DNA from: Peptococcus simiae
GTDB taxonomy: Bacteria > Bacillota > Peptococcia > Peptococcales > Peptococcaceae
NCBI RefSeq assembly: GCF_046097595.1
Contig: NZ_JBJUVG010000011.1
Coordinates: 1-64,000 of the forward strand
Direction of reading: 5' to 3'
DNA: 64,000 nucleotides
This document shows, in pieces, positions 1 through 9,300 of the stretch. Positions within the stretch are counted from its first letter, which is position 1. Each line of letters starts with the position of its first letter. The translations under genes were made by a program, and so were the position numbers. The notes under the pieces were generated by a model, which worked only from the letters and a program-made list of their open reading frames with translations, was not told where the DNA came from and searched no databases.

Positions 1-152
1 ATTGGTCACCTTATTAAAAGGCATGAATTATTTTACCAATAATCCCCAATTATGTCAAGTGGAAGTTTCCAGTCTGTAAATTTTTCAGATGGCACTTCTT
101 GATTGGATATCCATCTTATCAGATAGCGTCTGGAATTGCAAGAGAAAATATG

Positions 153-187
153 TTGTCCCTGACCAAATTCTAATTGATCAGGGACAA
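153..187. repeat. 10-bp inverted repeat in AT-rich edge region
   Basis: TTGTCCCTGA at 153-162 pairs perfectly with TCAGGGACAA at 178-187 around a 15-nt AT-rich loop. Neither side is followed by a clear T tract, so it is not a convincing terminator. The rest of 1-327 holds no gene that I can support; the only other structure is the hairpin at 294-320. Confidence 0.5.
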
Positions 188-293
188 GGATGAAATGGTG
201 CTATTATATTGTCTTTTATGCTTGCAAGGCTTTTTACAGGATATTTTTACCTACCCTAAAAATACCTCCAAAATGGCGATGTTGCAAAGGCCA

Positions 294-337
294 GGCAAGT
301 GCTTATATAAGCGACTTGCCAGTCTACCTAAGCACTT
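294..337. repeat. overlapping hairpins at the 3' end of the zinc-ribbon gene
   Basis: GGCAAGT (294-300) pairs with ACTTGCC (314-320), enclosing the near-palindrome GCTTATATAAGC (301-312). A second pairing, AAGTGCTTA (297-305) with TAAGCACTT (329-337), uses the same bases and reaches into the last codons of the gene ending at 328. The two folds exclude each other. No T tract follows on either strand, so termination is uncertain. Confidence 0.45.
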
Positions 338-1017
338 GTTTCTAGGCTCTCTATATCGTAAATTTTCCACTCGCCCTCTTCTTTCACAAAATCAACTCTA
401 ACATGATCCTCGCCTGTTTGCTTGGGATTATATATGCCTGTCATTAATTGCAGTGTTAGTTGAACGGTATATTCGGCACTTGCCTGGTCGGCGCCTGTTT
501 TTATTGTGCTATCTTCTAGATAGGAACCGGCTGTTTCTGATTCGATATCTAACTGGATAAATTTGCCCACGCGGGAGCTGCTCAGCGATTCATTCGCCAG
601 ACCAAGGATCATATCCGCATTCACTCCTGTGCCACTGTTTGAATTTAAATCGGATGCCAGCGGGCTGTCAGAAGATAGGTAGTTATAGATACTGGCATCT
701 TCACCATCGCTTTTCAAGAAATCGACTAAGGAGCCGTAATACCCTTCCACTAGACGGACTTCCTCCGCTCCATCAAAATTATTTAATAGCTTAGCCGCTA
801 TTTTATCTCCAGCACCCGCATCCTCTCCAGCCTCACCTACACCGAAAGCATTGATGGCGGCAACAATTAAGAATAGCCCGAGGATGACCCCAATGACAAT
901 ACCAATGGTCTTCTTGTTTTTTGTCTTTTTTTGAAACAATGGGCCACAATTTTCGCCACAATTGGTACAAATTTTTGCTTTATTGGTTATTTCCTTACCA
1001 CACTTTGGGCAATACAT
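328..1017 (-). CDS. zinc-ribbon, single-pass membrane protein of unknown function
   Basis: The 229-residue protein opens with a CPKCG/CTNCG zinc ribbon (Cys3, Cys6, Cys17, Cys20, with an extra Cys24). A basic stretch and one hydrophobic segment at about 37-58 follow, then about 170 polar, acidic residues probably outside the membrane. This layout is common in clostridial zinc-ribbon membrane proteins, many carrying a ligand-binding or DUF4878-like outer domain; I do not recognise the outer domain here. An AGGAGGT ribosome binding site lies just before the ATG at 1017. The gene and its flank are visibly richer in A+T than the rest of the window, which may mean more recent arrival. The function is unknown. 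Confidence 0.75.
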   Translation of the reverse strand: MYCPKCGKEITNKAKICTNCGENCGPLFQKKTKNKKTIGIVIGVILGLFLIVAAINAFGVGEAGEDAGAGDKIAAKLLNNFDGAEEVRLVEGYYGSLVDFLKSDGEDASIYNYLSSDSPLASDLNSNSGTGVNADMILGLANESLSSSRVGKFIQLDIESETAGSYLEDSTIKTGADQASAEYTVQLTLQLMTGIYNPKQTGEDHVRVDFVKEEGEWKIYDIESLETSA

Positions 1018-1091
1018 AGATACCTCCTACTTTAAACTTTTGCACAGATTTATTAGATTAACGGTTTAGCCTTTATTGTCCTTTGATTGAC

Positions 1092-2453
1092 TTACCGCAT
1101 AATCCACTTGAGTAGCCGGTAGCTACGAGGATAGGGGCCATACTTCACCGGCAGGTCAAAGATGGGGGATTTTTTATAGATGCTTTTCTCATGACTAAAG
1201 GTCCGGAAGCTATAGGCCCCATGGTAGGCGCCCATGCCACTATAGCCCACCCCACCAAAGGGCAGGCCTTGGCAGGTAATCTGGGAAATGGTGTCGTTAA
1301 TGCAAGCGCCCCCGTAAGACAGGCACCTTAATAGTCGCTCTTGCTTTTGCTTATCTTGACTGAAGATATAGGTGGCCAGGGGTTTTTCCCGTTGGCTAAT
1401 AAAGTCAAGGGCCTCCTCCTCTGACTGAACAGGTAGGATAGGCAGCAGGGGGCCAAAGATTTCTTCCTGCATGATGGCATCATCTGCCGAAAGCTGGCTG
1501 ATGACCGTCGGGGCAATGCGGTGCTTATCTGCATCGACTTGGCCACCGACGAGGATTTCGCCATCTGCCATGAGCCGCAAAAGGCGGTCAAAGTGTTGGC
1601 GATTAATGATTTTAGGGTAGTCCTTTGTGTTTAGTCCATCTGGTAGTTGGTCTTGGACAGCCTGGGAAAAAGCAAGGACAAACCGATCCAGGATTTTGGC
1701 ATCAGCTAGGACGTAGTCCGGCGCTACGCAAGTTTGGCCGGCGTTAAGGATTTTACCAAAGGCGATGTGCTTGGCCGCCAGGGACAAGTCGGCATCGGCA
1801 GTGATGATGCAGGGCGACTTTCCACCTAGTTCAAGGGTGACCGGGGTCAGGTGGTTGGCAGCGGCGCTCATGACTTTTTTGCCAATAGGGCTGCTACCTG
1901 TAAAGAAGATGTAGTCATAGCGCTCTTCCAGGAGGCGTTCACTCAGGCTGGCATCCCCGACGAAGACGCTGATGAGCTGGTCTGAAAAGCTTTCCTGGAA
2001 CATTTTTTGCAAGACAGCCGTGGTATAGGGCGAAAACTCCGACGGTTTTAAGGCTACACAGTTACCGGCGGCTAAGGCCCCTACCAGGGGCATGAGGGTC
2101 AGGTTCACAGGATAATTCCAGGGTGATAAGATGAGGACGAGGCCATAGGGTTCTGCTAAGGTATAGGCCTTCCCCGGGAAAGCATTGAGACCCACCCGAT
2201 GACGCACAGGCTTCATCCACTTGTCCACGGACTTGAGATGGTGGTTAATCTCCTGGATAACCAGGCCAATTTCGGTCATGTAACTTTCATAGGCAGACTT
2301 GTTCAAGTCTGCTGCCAGAGCTTCAACCAGGGGTTTTTCATACCGCTGGATGGCTGCTTTTAAGGCCAGGAGGACGCGCTTGCGAAACGCCAGGCTACGG
2401 GTCACGCCGGTATTAAAGTAGTGTTTTTGCTTATCGAGCCTGTTTTTAATCAT
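1092..2453 (-). CDS. aldehyde dehydrogenase (NAD(P)-dependent, ALDH3-like)
   Basis: This enzyme should oxidise aldehydes to carboxylic acids in the cytoplasm. At 453 residues it has the short ALDH3/YwdH-type architecture, without the N-terminal extension of longer ALDHs. Visible motifs are the cofactor-site PWNYP at 111-115, the glycine motif FTGSSPIGK, the general base Glu208 in LELGGKSP, and the catalytic nucleophile Cys242 in GQTCVAPDY. A Pro-rich, basic C-terminus fits class 3 enzymes. GGAGTGG precedes the ATG at 2453. The gene sits alone downstream of the nifJ terminator with an extended -10 element (TGCTATACT, about 2500-2508). Substrate cannot be read from sequence; acetaldehyde or medium-chain aldehydes are both possible. 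Confidence 0.9.
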   Translation of the reverse strand: MIKNRLDKQKHYFNTGVTRSLAFRKRVLLALKAAIQRYEKPLVEALAADLNKSAYESYMTEIGLVIQEINHHLKSVDKWMKPVRHRVGLNAFPGKAYTLAEPYGLVLILSPWNYPVNLTLMPLVGALAAGNCVALKPSEFSPYTTAVLQKMFQESFSDQLISVFVGDASLSERLLEERYDYIFFTGSSPIGKKVMSAAANHLTPVTLELGGKSPCIITADADLSLAAKHIAFGKILNAGQTCVAPDYVLADAKILDRFVLAFSQAVQDQLPDGLNTKDYPKIINRQHFDRLLRLMADGEILVGGQVDADKHRIAPTVISQLSADDAIMQEEIFGPLLPILPVQSEEEALDFISQREKPLATYIFSQDKQKQERLLRCLSYGGACINDTISQITCQGLPFGGVGYSGMGAYHGAYSFRTFSHEKSIYKKSPIFDLPVKYGPYPRSYRLLKWIMR

Positions 2454-2499
2454 CGTACCACTCCATTTTCCGAAAGTGTCTTAACCGCCTATTTTATAT

Positions 2500-2508
2500 A
2501 GTATAGCA
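2500..2508 (-). promoter_or_regulatory. extended -10 promoter for the aldehyde dehydrogenase
   Basis: On the minus strand TGC-TATACT is an extended -10 element about 45 bp before the ATG at 2453. No good -35 is visible, as is usual for extended -10 promoters. Confidence 0.4.
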
Positions 2509-2570
2509 CGTTACCTATAAAAGAGCTGCATAAAAAACCGAAGTGATGCGTCCATCATTTCTTCAGAAAA

Positions 2571-2607
2571 GCAAAAAAAGGAACCGGACAAGTGTCCGGT
2601 TCCTTTT
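2571..2607 (-). terminator. intrinsic terminator of nifJ
   Basis: A perfect 15-bp stem (2576-2590 with 2593-2607, core GGAACCGGACA) with a 2-nt loop is followed on the minus strand by seven T. It lies 9 bp after the nifJ stop codon. Confidence 0.9.
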
Positions 2608-2616
2608 GGTATACAA

Positions 2617-5600
2617 TTATTCTTGGTTGGCCAGGGCTTTGTAGGAGTCGTAACGTTCTTTGCTGCGTTCTCTGGTGAGATCGAAAAGCTGTTGAGCTTT
2701 TTCAGGAAGCGCTTTAGCAAGAGAGGTGTAACGAACTTCGCTCTTGATGAAGTCATCGAACTTATCATAATCCGGTTCTTTGGAGTCAAGGATGAAGGGG
2801 TTCTTCCCTTGGTCTTTGAGTTCCGGATTGTAGCGCCACAGGTGCCAGTAACCACATTCAACAGCGTCTTTCATGTGGGCTTGGCTGACGCCCATGCCTT
2901 TACGGATACCGTGGTTGATGCAGGTTGCGTAAGCGATGATGAGGGACGGCCCATCATAAGCTTCAGCTTCCTGGATGGCTTTACAGGTTTGGTTCATGTT
3001 AGCGCCCATAGCGATTTGAGCAACATAAACGTTACCATAGGTAACAGCCATCATACCAAGGTCTTTCTTATTAGTACGTTTACCGTCAGCAGCGAACTGA
3101 GCGATAGCTGCAGTCGGGGTGGATTTAGATGCTTGACCACCGGTGTTGGAGTAAACTTCAGTGTCAAATACGAAGACATTGACGTTTTCGCCAGAAGCCA
3201 GAACGTGGTCTAAGCCGCCGTAACCGATGTCATAAGCCCAGCCGTCGCCGCCGAAGATCCATTGGCTACGAACTTTGAGGAAGCCGTGGACATCGTCGAT
3301 GGCGTGAAGGACTTCATCGTCAGAACCTTCAACAGCCTTAACGATAACGTCTGCAGCAGCAGAAACTTCTTCAACGTTACGGTCATCGATATTGGCTAAC
3401 CATTTGTCAGCAGCTTCTTTCAGGTCAGCGTCATAGCTACCTTCAGAAACTTGTTTGAGCAGGTCTTTTAATTTGAGTTTCATTTGCTTGTCAGCAACAA
3501 CCATACCCATACCGAACTCAGCGTTGTTTTCGAACAGAGAGTTCTGCCAAGCAGGACCTTGACCCTTTTCGTTGGTGGTGTAAGCCAGGCTCGGTGCCGG
3601 AGCGCCCCAGATGGAGGAGCAACCGGTAGCGTTTGCAATCATCATCCGATCGCCGAAGAATTGGGTAATCAGTTTAGCATACGGGGTTTCGCCGCAACCT
3701 GCGCAAGCGCCGGAGAATTCAAGCAGAGGAACCTTGAATTGAACGCCTTTGCTGGTGGTGGTGTTGGTTAAGTGAGCCTTGTTGCTGACCTTATGGGTCA
3801 TGTAGATCCAATGGTCGCGTTCTTTTTCGGCTTCTTGTTCCACCGGAGCAAATTTGAGGGCTTTTTCTTTAGCCGGGCAGGTGTTAATGCAGCTACCGCA
3901 GCCTAAGCAGTCCATCGGGCTAACTTGCATGCGGAATTTCATGCCTGCAAATTCTTTACCCTTAGCGTCAACCAGGGTCATGTCTTCAGGTGCGTTGGCA
4001 GCTTCTTCTTCGTCTAATACGAAGGGACGGATAACAGCATGCGGGCAAACCAGGGAGCATTGGTTACACTGGATGCAGTTTTCCGGAATCCATTCAGGAA
4101 CGAAGAGGGCCGGCATACGTTTTTCGAATTTGGTGGTACCACTCGGATAAGCACCATCTTCTAAGCCGACAAAGGCGCTAACCGGGAGTTTGTCACCGGC
4201 TTGAGCCAGCATCGGGCGGAAGACTTTGCGGATGAATTCAGGTTCGTGAGAGCAACGAACGCCTTCTTCTGCGCCATCTTCAGCGTTTTTCCAGTCAGCC
4301 GGTACTTCGACTTTGTGGAGAACTTCGATTGCTTTATCAACAGCTTCGTTGTTCATGTTAACAACGGCGTCACCTTTTCTGCCATAGGTTTTTTGAATGG
4401 CTTCTTTGAGGAGACGAACGGCATCTTCAAAAGGAATAACTTCGGTCAATTTGAAGAAAGCTGTTTGGGTAACCATGTTGGTACGGTTGCCTAAGCCGAT
4501 TTCTTGAGCTACGGTAGCCGCATCAATGGTGTAAAATTTAATGTCGTTTTCAGCAATGTAGCGTTTCATATGAGCCGGCAGGTGGGTGTTCAGCTCTTCA
4601 TCGCTCCAGGTGCAGTTGAGCAGGAAGGTGCCGCCCGGTTTTAAGCCTTCGAGGACATCATAGGAGTTCACATAGCTGGATTTATGGCAAGCAACATAGT
4701 CTGCTTGGTCGATTTGGTAGGTGGAGCGAATCTTGGATTTCCCGAAACGTAAAGAGGAAATGGTAACACCACCGGATTTTTTGGAGTCATAGGAGAAGTA
4801 ACCTTGGGCATACATATCGGTATTGTCACCAATGATGGCAATAGCGTCTTTGTTTGCACCAACGGTACCGTCAGAGCCGTAACCCCAGAACCGACAAGCA
4901 ATGCAGTCATCCGGGCTGGTGGTGACAGGTGCGCCAACTTCCAGGGAAGTATGGGTAACGTCATCAACAATCCCGACGGTGAAGTGGTTTTTCGGTTCTT
5001 CTTTAGCTAAGTTGTCATAAACGGCGATCAGTTGTGCCGGGGTGACATCTTTAGAACCTAAACCATAACGACCACCGATGATGAGCGGATGAATGTCAGC
5101 ATCATAGAACATGGTCTTAACGTCTTCATAGAGCGCTTCGCCGAGGGAGCCCGGTTCTTTGGAGCGGTCTAAGACGCTGATTTTTTTAACGGTTTTCGGT
5201 AATACATCAAAGAAGTGCTTGCTGCTCCAGGGCCGGAACAGGTGAACTTCAATCATACCGACTTTTTCGCCTTGAGCGGCTTTGTAATCGATAACTTCTT
5301 CAAGAGCTTCACAAACAGAACCCATAGCAACAACAATGTTTTCTGCATCTTCAGCACCATAGTAGTTGAAGATTTTGTAGTCGCGGCCGGTTTCTTCAGA
5401 AACGGCTTTCAGGTAGTCTTCTACAACGCCTACAACGTCAACATAGTTTTGGTTGATACCTTCACGTTGTTGGAAGAAGATATCCGGGTTTTGGTTGGTC
5501 CCTTTGATGACCGGTTTTTCCGGATTGAGGCTTCTTTCACGGAATTCTTTAACCGCTTCGTAGTCTACTTGGCTTCTTAAGAAATCTTCATCAATGACTT

Positions 5601-6204
5601 CGATTTTTTGGATTTCGTGAGAAGTCCGGAAACCGTCAAAGAAGTGGATAAACGGTAAACGGGCTTTGATGGCAGAGAGTTGAGCGACACTCCCGATGTC
5701 CATAACTTCCTGAACACTGGAGCTGGCCAACATAGCAAAACCGGTACCCCGGCAAGCCATAACGTCGGAATGGTCGCCGAAGATAGATAAAGCGTGGGTA
5801 GCGACAGCACGTGCAGCCACTTGGAAAACAGTCGGAAGTAATTCCCCGGCAATCTTATACATAACCGGCAGCATTAAGAGTAAGCCTTGGGAAGATGTAT
5901 AAGTGGAAGTCAGGGCACCGGCAGCTAAAGAGCCGTGAACGGCACCAGCAGCACCGGCTTCAGATTCCATTTCGACAACTTTAACAGTTTGGTCGAAAAG
6001 GTTCTTACGGCCTTGAGCGCTCCATACGTCGACTTTTTCTGCCATCGGGGAAGACGGCGTAATCGGGTAGATAGCTGCAACATCGGTAAATAAGTAAGAT
6101 ACGTGAGCAGCAGCGGTGTTACCGTCCATTGTTTTCATGTTTTTCGGTTTTTTGCCTTCTGCAGCAGCAGTTGAAGCAACCGATTCTTTTTCTTTAATAG
6201 ACAC
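2617..6204 (-). CDS. nifJ: pyruvate:ferredoxin (flavodoxin) oxidoreductase
   Basis: This enzyme decarboxylates pyruvate with CoA to acetyl-CoA and CO2 and passes two electrons to ferredoxin, the central step of anaerobic pyruvate use. The single chain of about 1195 residues has the usual fused order: N-terminal pyruvate-binding domain (YPITPSSPMAEK near 46), further alpha/gamma domains, two 4Fe-4S motifs (CIQCNQCSLVCP near 710 and CLGCGSCINTCP near 766), the proximal-cluster motif CAGCGETPYAKL near 834, and a TPP-binding domain with GDGWAYDIGYGG and NTGGQASKSTP. A longer frame reaches a TTG at 6219, but AGGAGG lies 7 bp before the GTG at 6204, which I take as the start. It is monocistronic with its own promoter and terminator. 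Confidence 0.97.
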   Translation of the reverse strand: MSIKEKESVASTAAAEGKKPKNMKTMDGNTAAAHVSYLFTDVAAIYPITPSSPMAEKVDVWSAQGRKNLFDQTVKVVEMESEAGAAGAVHGSLAAGALTSTYTSSQGLLLMLPVMYKIAGELLPTVFQVAARAVATHALSIFGDHSDVMACRGTGFAMLASSSVQEVMDIGSVAQLSAIKARLPFIHFFDGFRTSHEIQKIEVIDEDFLRSQVDYEAVKEFRERSLNPEKPVIKGTNQNPDIFFQQREGINQNYVDVVGVVEDYLKAVSEETGRDYKIFNYYGAEDAENIVVAMGSVCEALEEVIDYKAAQGEKVGMIEVHLFRPWSSKHFFDVLPKTVKKISVLDRSKEPGSLGEALYEDVKTMFYDADIHPLIIGGRYGLGSKDVTPAQLIAVYDNLAKEEPKNHFTVGIVDDVTHTSLEVGAPVTTSPDDCIACRFWGYGSDGTVGANKDAIAIIGDNTDMYAQGYFSYDSKKSGGVTISSLRFGKSKIRSTYQIDQADYVACHKSSYVNSYDVLEGLKPGGTFLLNCTWSDEELNTHLPAHMKRYIAENDIKFYTIDAATVAQEIGLGNRTNMVTQTAFFKLTEVIPFEDAVRLLKEAIQKTYGRKGDAVVNMNNEAVDKAIEVLHKVEVPADWKNAEDGAEEGVRCSHEPEFIRKVFRPMLAQAGDKLPVSAFVGLEDGAYPSGTTKFEKRMPALFVPEWIPENCIQCNQCSLVCPHAVIRPFVLDEEEAANAPEDMTLVDAKGKEFAGMKFRMQVSPMDCLGCGSCINTCPAKEKALKFAPVEQEAEKERDHWIYMTHKVSNKAHLTNTTTSKGVQFKVPLLEFSGACAGCGETPYAKLITQFFGDRMMIANATGCSSIWGAPAPSLAYTTNEKGQGPAWQNSLFENNAEFGMGMVVADKQMKLKLKDLLKQVSEGSYDADLKEAADKWLANIDDRNVEEVSAAADVIVKAVEGSDDEVLHAIDDVHGFLKVRSQWIFGGDGWAYDIGYGGLDHVLASGENVNVFVFDTEVYSNTGGQASKSTPTAAIAQFAADGKRTNKKDLGMMAVTYGNVYVAQIAMGANMNQTCKAIQEAEAYDGPSLIIAYATCINHGIRKGMGVSQAHMKDAVECGYWHLWRYNPELKDQGKNPFILDSKEPDYDKFDDFIKSEVRYTSLAKALPEKAQQLFDLTRERSKERYDSYKALANQE

Positions 6205-6249
6205 GGTTTTCCTCCTCAAAATTGAATAAGTTGTATACCCCTTAGCTCT

Positions 6250-6278
6250 ACTTTAACATATTTAGCTTTCTAATTCAA
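6250..6278 (-). promoter_or_regulatory. sigma-A promoter of nifJ
   Basis: On the minus strand TTGAAT (6273-6278) and TAAAGT (6250-6255) are 17 bp apart, about 45 bp before the GTG start. The rest of the 6205-6359 gap is AT-rich. It contains a weak AATAAG/CTTATT repeat that lacks the G+C stem of a terminator after polC. Confidence 0.6.
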
Positions 6279-6359
6279 TTTTAACCATCCATCTGTAGCG
6301 GATTTTCAATAAGTTTTTCTTATTGCTGCTTTTTGTAGATTTCAACAGTTAAAAAGGGC

Positions 6360-9300
6360 TTAGAAAAGATTGATTTGATTACTTGCAGGCATGTCCTTCA
6401 AAATGCCCATTCTTGCCATTTCTGCCACCATGGTCTCGCCAACCTTTCCCCGGCCTTTCAGGTCTTCAATAGAAATGAAGGCTTTCTCTTCTCGGGCCAG
6501 AGCAATGGTATTGGCGATGGTCTGACCCAGGCCGGGAATGGCCACCAGTGGCGGCAAAAGGGCGTCACCTACAATGGTAAACTTGGTCGGGTCAGAGCTT
6601 TTAATATCAACCGGCAGGACATGAAAGCCCCGGAGCAAAAGTTCCAAGGCGACTTCCAGGACACTAACGGAGGCCTTGTCTTTGGCTGAGGCGTCCCGGC
6701 CGCTATTGTAAATGTTTTTAATTTTCCCCTGTACAACCGTCTCTCCTCCAAGGACAGTCTCTAAGTCGAACTCATCTGCCCCCCGGACGGTGAAGTAGGC
6801 GGCGTAAAAGGCCAGGGGATGGTTAATCTTAAACCAGGCAATCCGGTAGGCCATCATTACATAGGCAACGGCGTGGGCCTTGGGGAATAAGTACTTGATT
6901 TTTTCACAGGATTTTATAAACCAGTCGGGGATATGGCTTTCGACCATTGCAGCATGCTGGTCTTCGCTAAGCCCTCTCCCCTTCCGCACACTTTCCATGA
7001 TTTTAAAAGAAAGGCTGAAGTCCATGCCTTTATCAATTAAAAAGAGCATGATGTCATCCCGGGTCGATATGGTTTCCGTGGCGGTGGCCGTCCCACTCCG
7101 AATCAGGTCCTGGGCATTATTCAGCCACACGTCTGTCCCATGGGAAAAACCGCTGATACGGAGCAATTCGGCGAAGGTTTGCGGTTTGATGTCCTCCAGC
7201 ATCTGCCGGGTAAACTTGGTATTGAACTCGGGGACCCCATAGGTTGCCACCGGTGAACCCAGGGCTTCCGGGCTGACCCCCAGGGCCTCGGTCGAGGAAA
7301 AGAGGGACATGGTGGCCGGGTCATCCAGGGGCACATGCCGGGCCTCCAGACCGGTGAGGTCTCCCAGCATTTTGATGACAGTCGGGTCATCATGGCCTAG
7401 GATATCCAGTTTAACCAGGCGGTCGTTGATGGAGTGGTAGTCAAAGTGGGTGGTGACGATTTCTGTTTTCACATCATCAGCCGGCCGCTGCAGGGGGGTG
7501 AATTGGTGGACATCTAATCCCTTGGGGATAACCATCAGGCCGCCGGGATGCTGACCGGTGGTCCGCTTCACACCGGTACACCCGTTCCGAAGCCGATTCA
7601 TTTCTGCACTTCGGTGGACTTCGCCCCGTTCTTCGTAAAATTTCCGCACATAGCCATAGGCTGTTTTTTCAGCCACTGTTGCAATGGTGCCGGCCCGGAA
7701 AACATTGTCTTTACCGAAAAGAACCTCGGTAAAGGCATGGGCTGAAGGCTGGTATTCGCCGGAAAAGTTCAGGTCAATATCAGGAACCTTATCTCCTTTA
7801 AAGCCCAGGAAAATTTCAAAGGGAATATCAAAGCCATCTTTTTCCAAATCCGCTCCGCAGTGGGGGCAGGTTTCGCGCGGAAGGTCAATCCCTGTACCGG
7901 CACCGGCTTCATTGGCAAAATCGCTGTACTGGCAGGCCGGGCACCGGTAGTGGGGCGGTAAGGCATTTACCTCTGTAATATCTGTGAAGTAGGCCACCAC
8001 GGACGAGCCGACTGACCCCCGGGACCCGACCAGGTAGCCATCTTCATTGGATTTTTTGACCAACTTATGGGCAATCAGGTAGAGAACGGAAAAACCGTTC
8101 CCAATAATGGCCTTGAGTTCCTTTCCAATCCGGGCTTCAACGATATCCGGCAGGGGGTCACCATATAAGGCATGGGCCTTTTCATAGGTGAGCCGCTTGA
8201 TTTCTTCTTCAGCCCCCTCTATTTCCGGCGGAAAAAGTTCATCCGGCACGGGTTTGACTTCTTCAATCTGGTCTGCAATCCGGTTGGGGGCAGTGACCAC
8301 TACATCGTAGGCATCTTCCTCCCCCAGGTAGGCGAACTCGGCCAGCATTTCATCGGTATTCCGATAATACAGGGGGGCCTGCTGTTCGGCATCCTGGAAA
8401 CCCTTGCCGGCCATGAGGATGGTCCTGAAAATGGCATCTTCAGCATTGGCAAAATGGACGTCACAGGTGGCCACGACCGGCTTGCCCAGCTTCCGCCCCA
8501 GGCTGAAGAGGCGGCGGTTTAAGTCCTGGAGGTCCTCCCGGCTGCTGACAATGTCCTTGCGAATCATAAAGGCATTGTTGTCCACCGGCTGAATTTCCAC
8601 ATAGTCATAAAACTGAGCCAGGTCTTCCAGGCCGGCTTCATCATCCGGATGGTGGATCAGGTACTGCATGAGCTCACCGGCTTCACAGGCACTACCGATG
8701 ATGAGCCCTTCCCGGGCATAGTTGATGAGCCGTTTGGGAATCCGCGGTCGTCTCTTGTAATAGCGGAGGTGGGATTCGGTGGTCAGCTTATAGAGGTTCA
8801 GTAGGCCGGTCATATTTTTAACCAGGAGAATACAGTGGTAGGTTTTCGGCTTTTGGTTCTCCGGGATAGCGTCATCAAAGATATAGGCCTCCATCCCGTA
8901 AATAATCTTAATACCCAACTTTTTGCCCAGGTCATAGGCCTGGGGAAAGGACTGGACCACCCCGTGGTCAGTAATGGCGATGGCTGAATGGCCCAGCTGG
9001 GCTGCCAGGGAGACCAGGGTCTTGAGGCTGGACACCCCATCCATATTGCTCATCTGGGTGTGGAGGTGGAGTTCCACCCGTTTTTCTGTGGCCTGGTCAA
9101 TCCGGCAGGCCAGGGTCTTATGGTTGATGTTATTAACCATAAGGACCAGCTCCTGGCTATAGCGGTCGACTTGGGCTCGACCATTTAAGCAGACCCCATC
9201 GGCACTTTTCAGCTGGTCCAGGAGGTCTTTGACTTCCTTTTTATCGCAGAAGAGCCGGCATTCAATGCTGTCTGTCTGGTCGGTAATGCTGAAAACAATG

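Noticed and set aside
153..187. A terminator at the 10-bp inverted repeat
   Set aside because: The loop is long and no U tract follows on either strand.
174..401. A 75-codon plus-strand open frame at the left edge
   Set aside because: It has no ribosome binding site and overlaps the 3' end of the well-supported zinc-ribbon gene on the other strand. Its composition does not look coding.
6308..6324. A terminator after polC at AATAAG/CTTATT
   Set aside because: The stem has almost no G+C and would be unstable; no proper terminator was found after polC.
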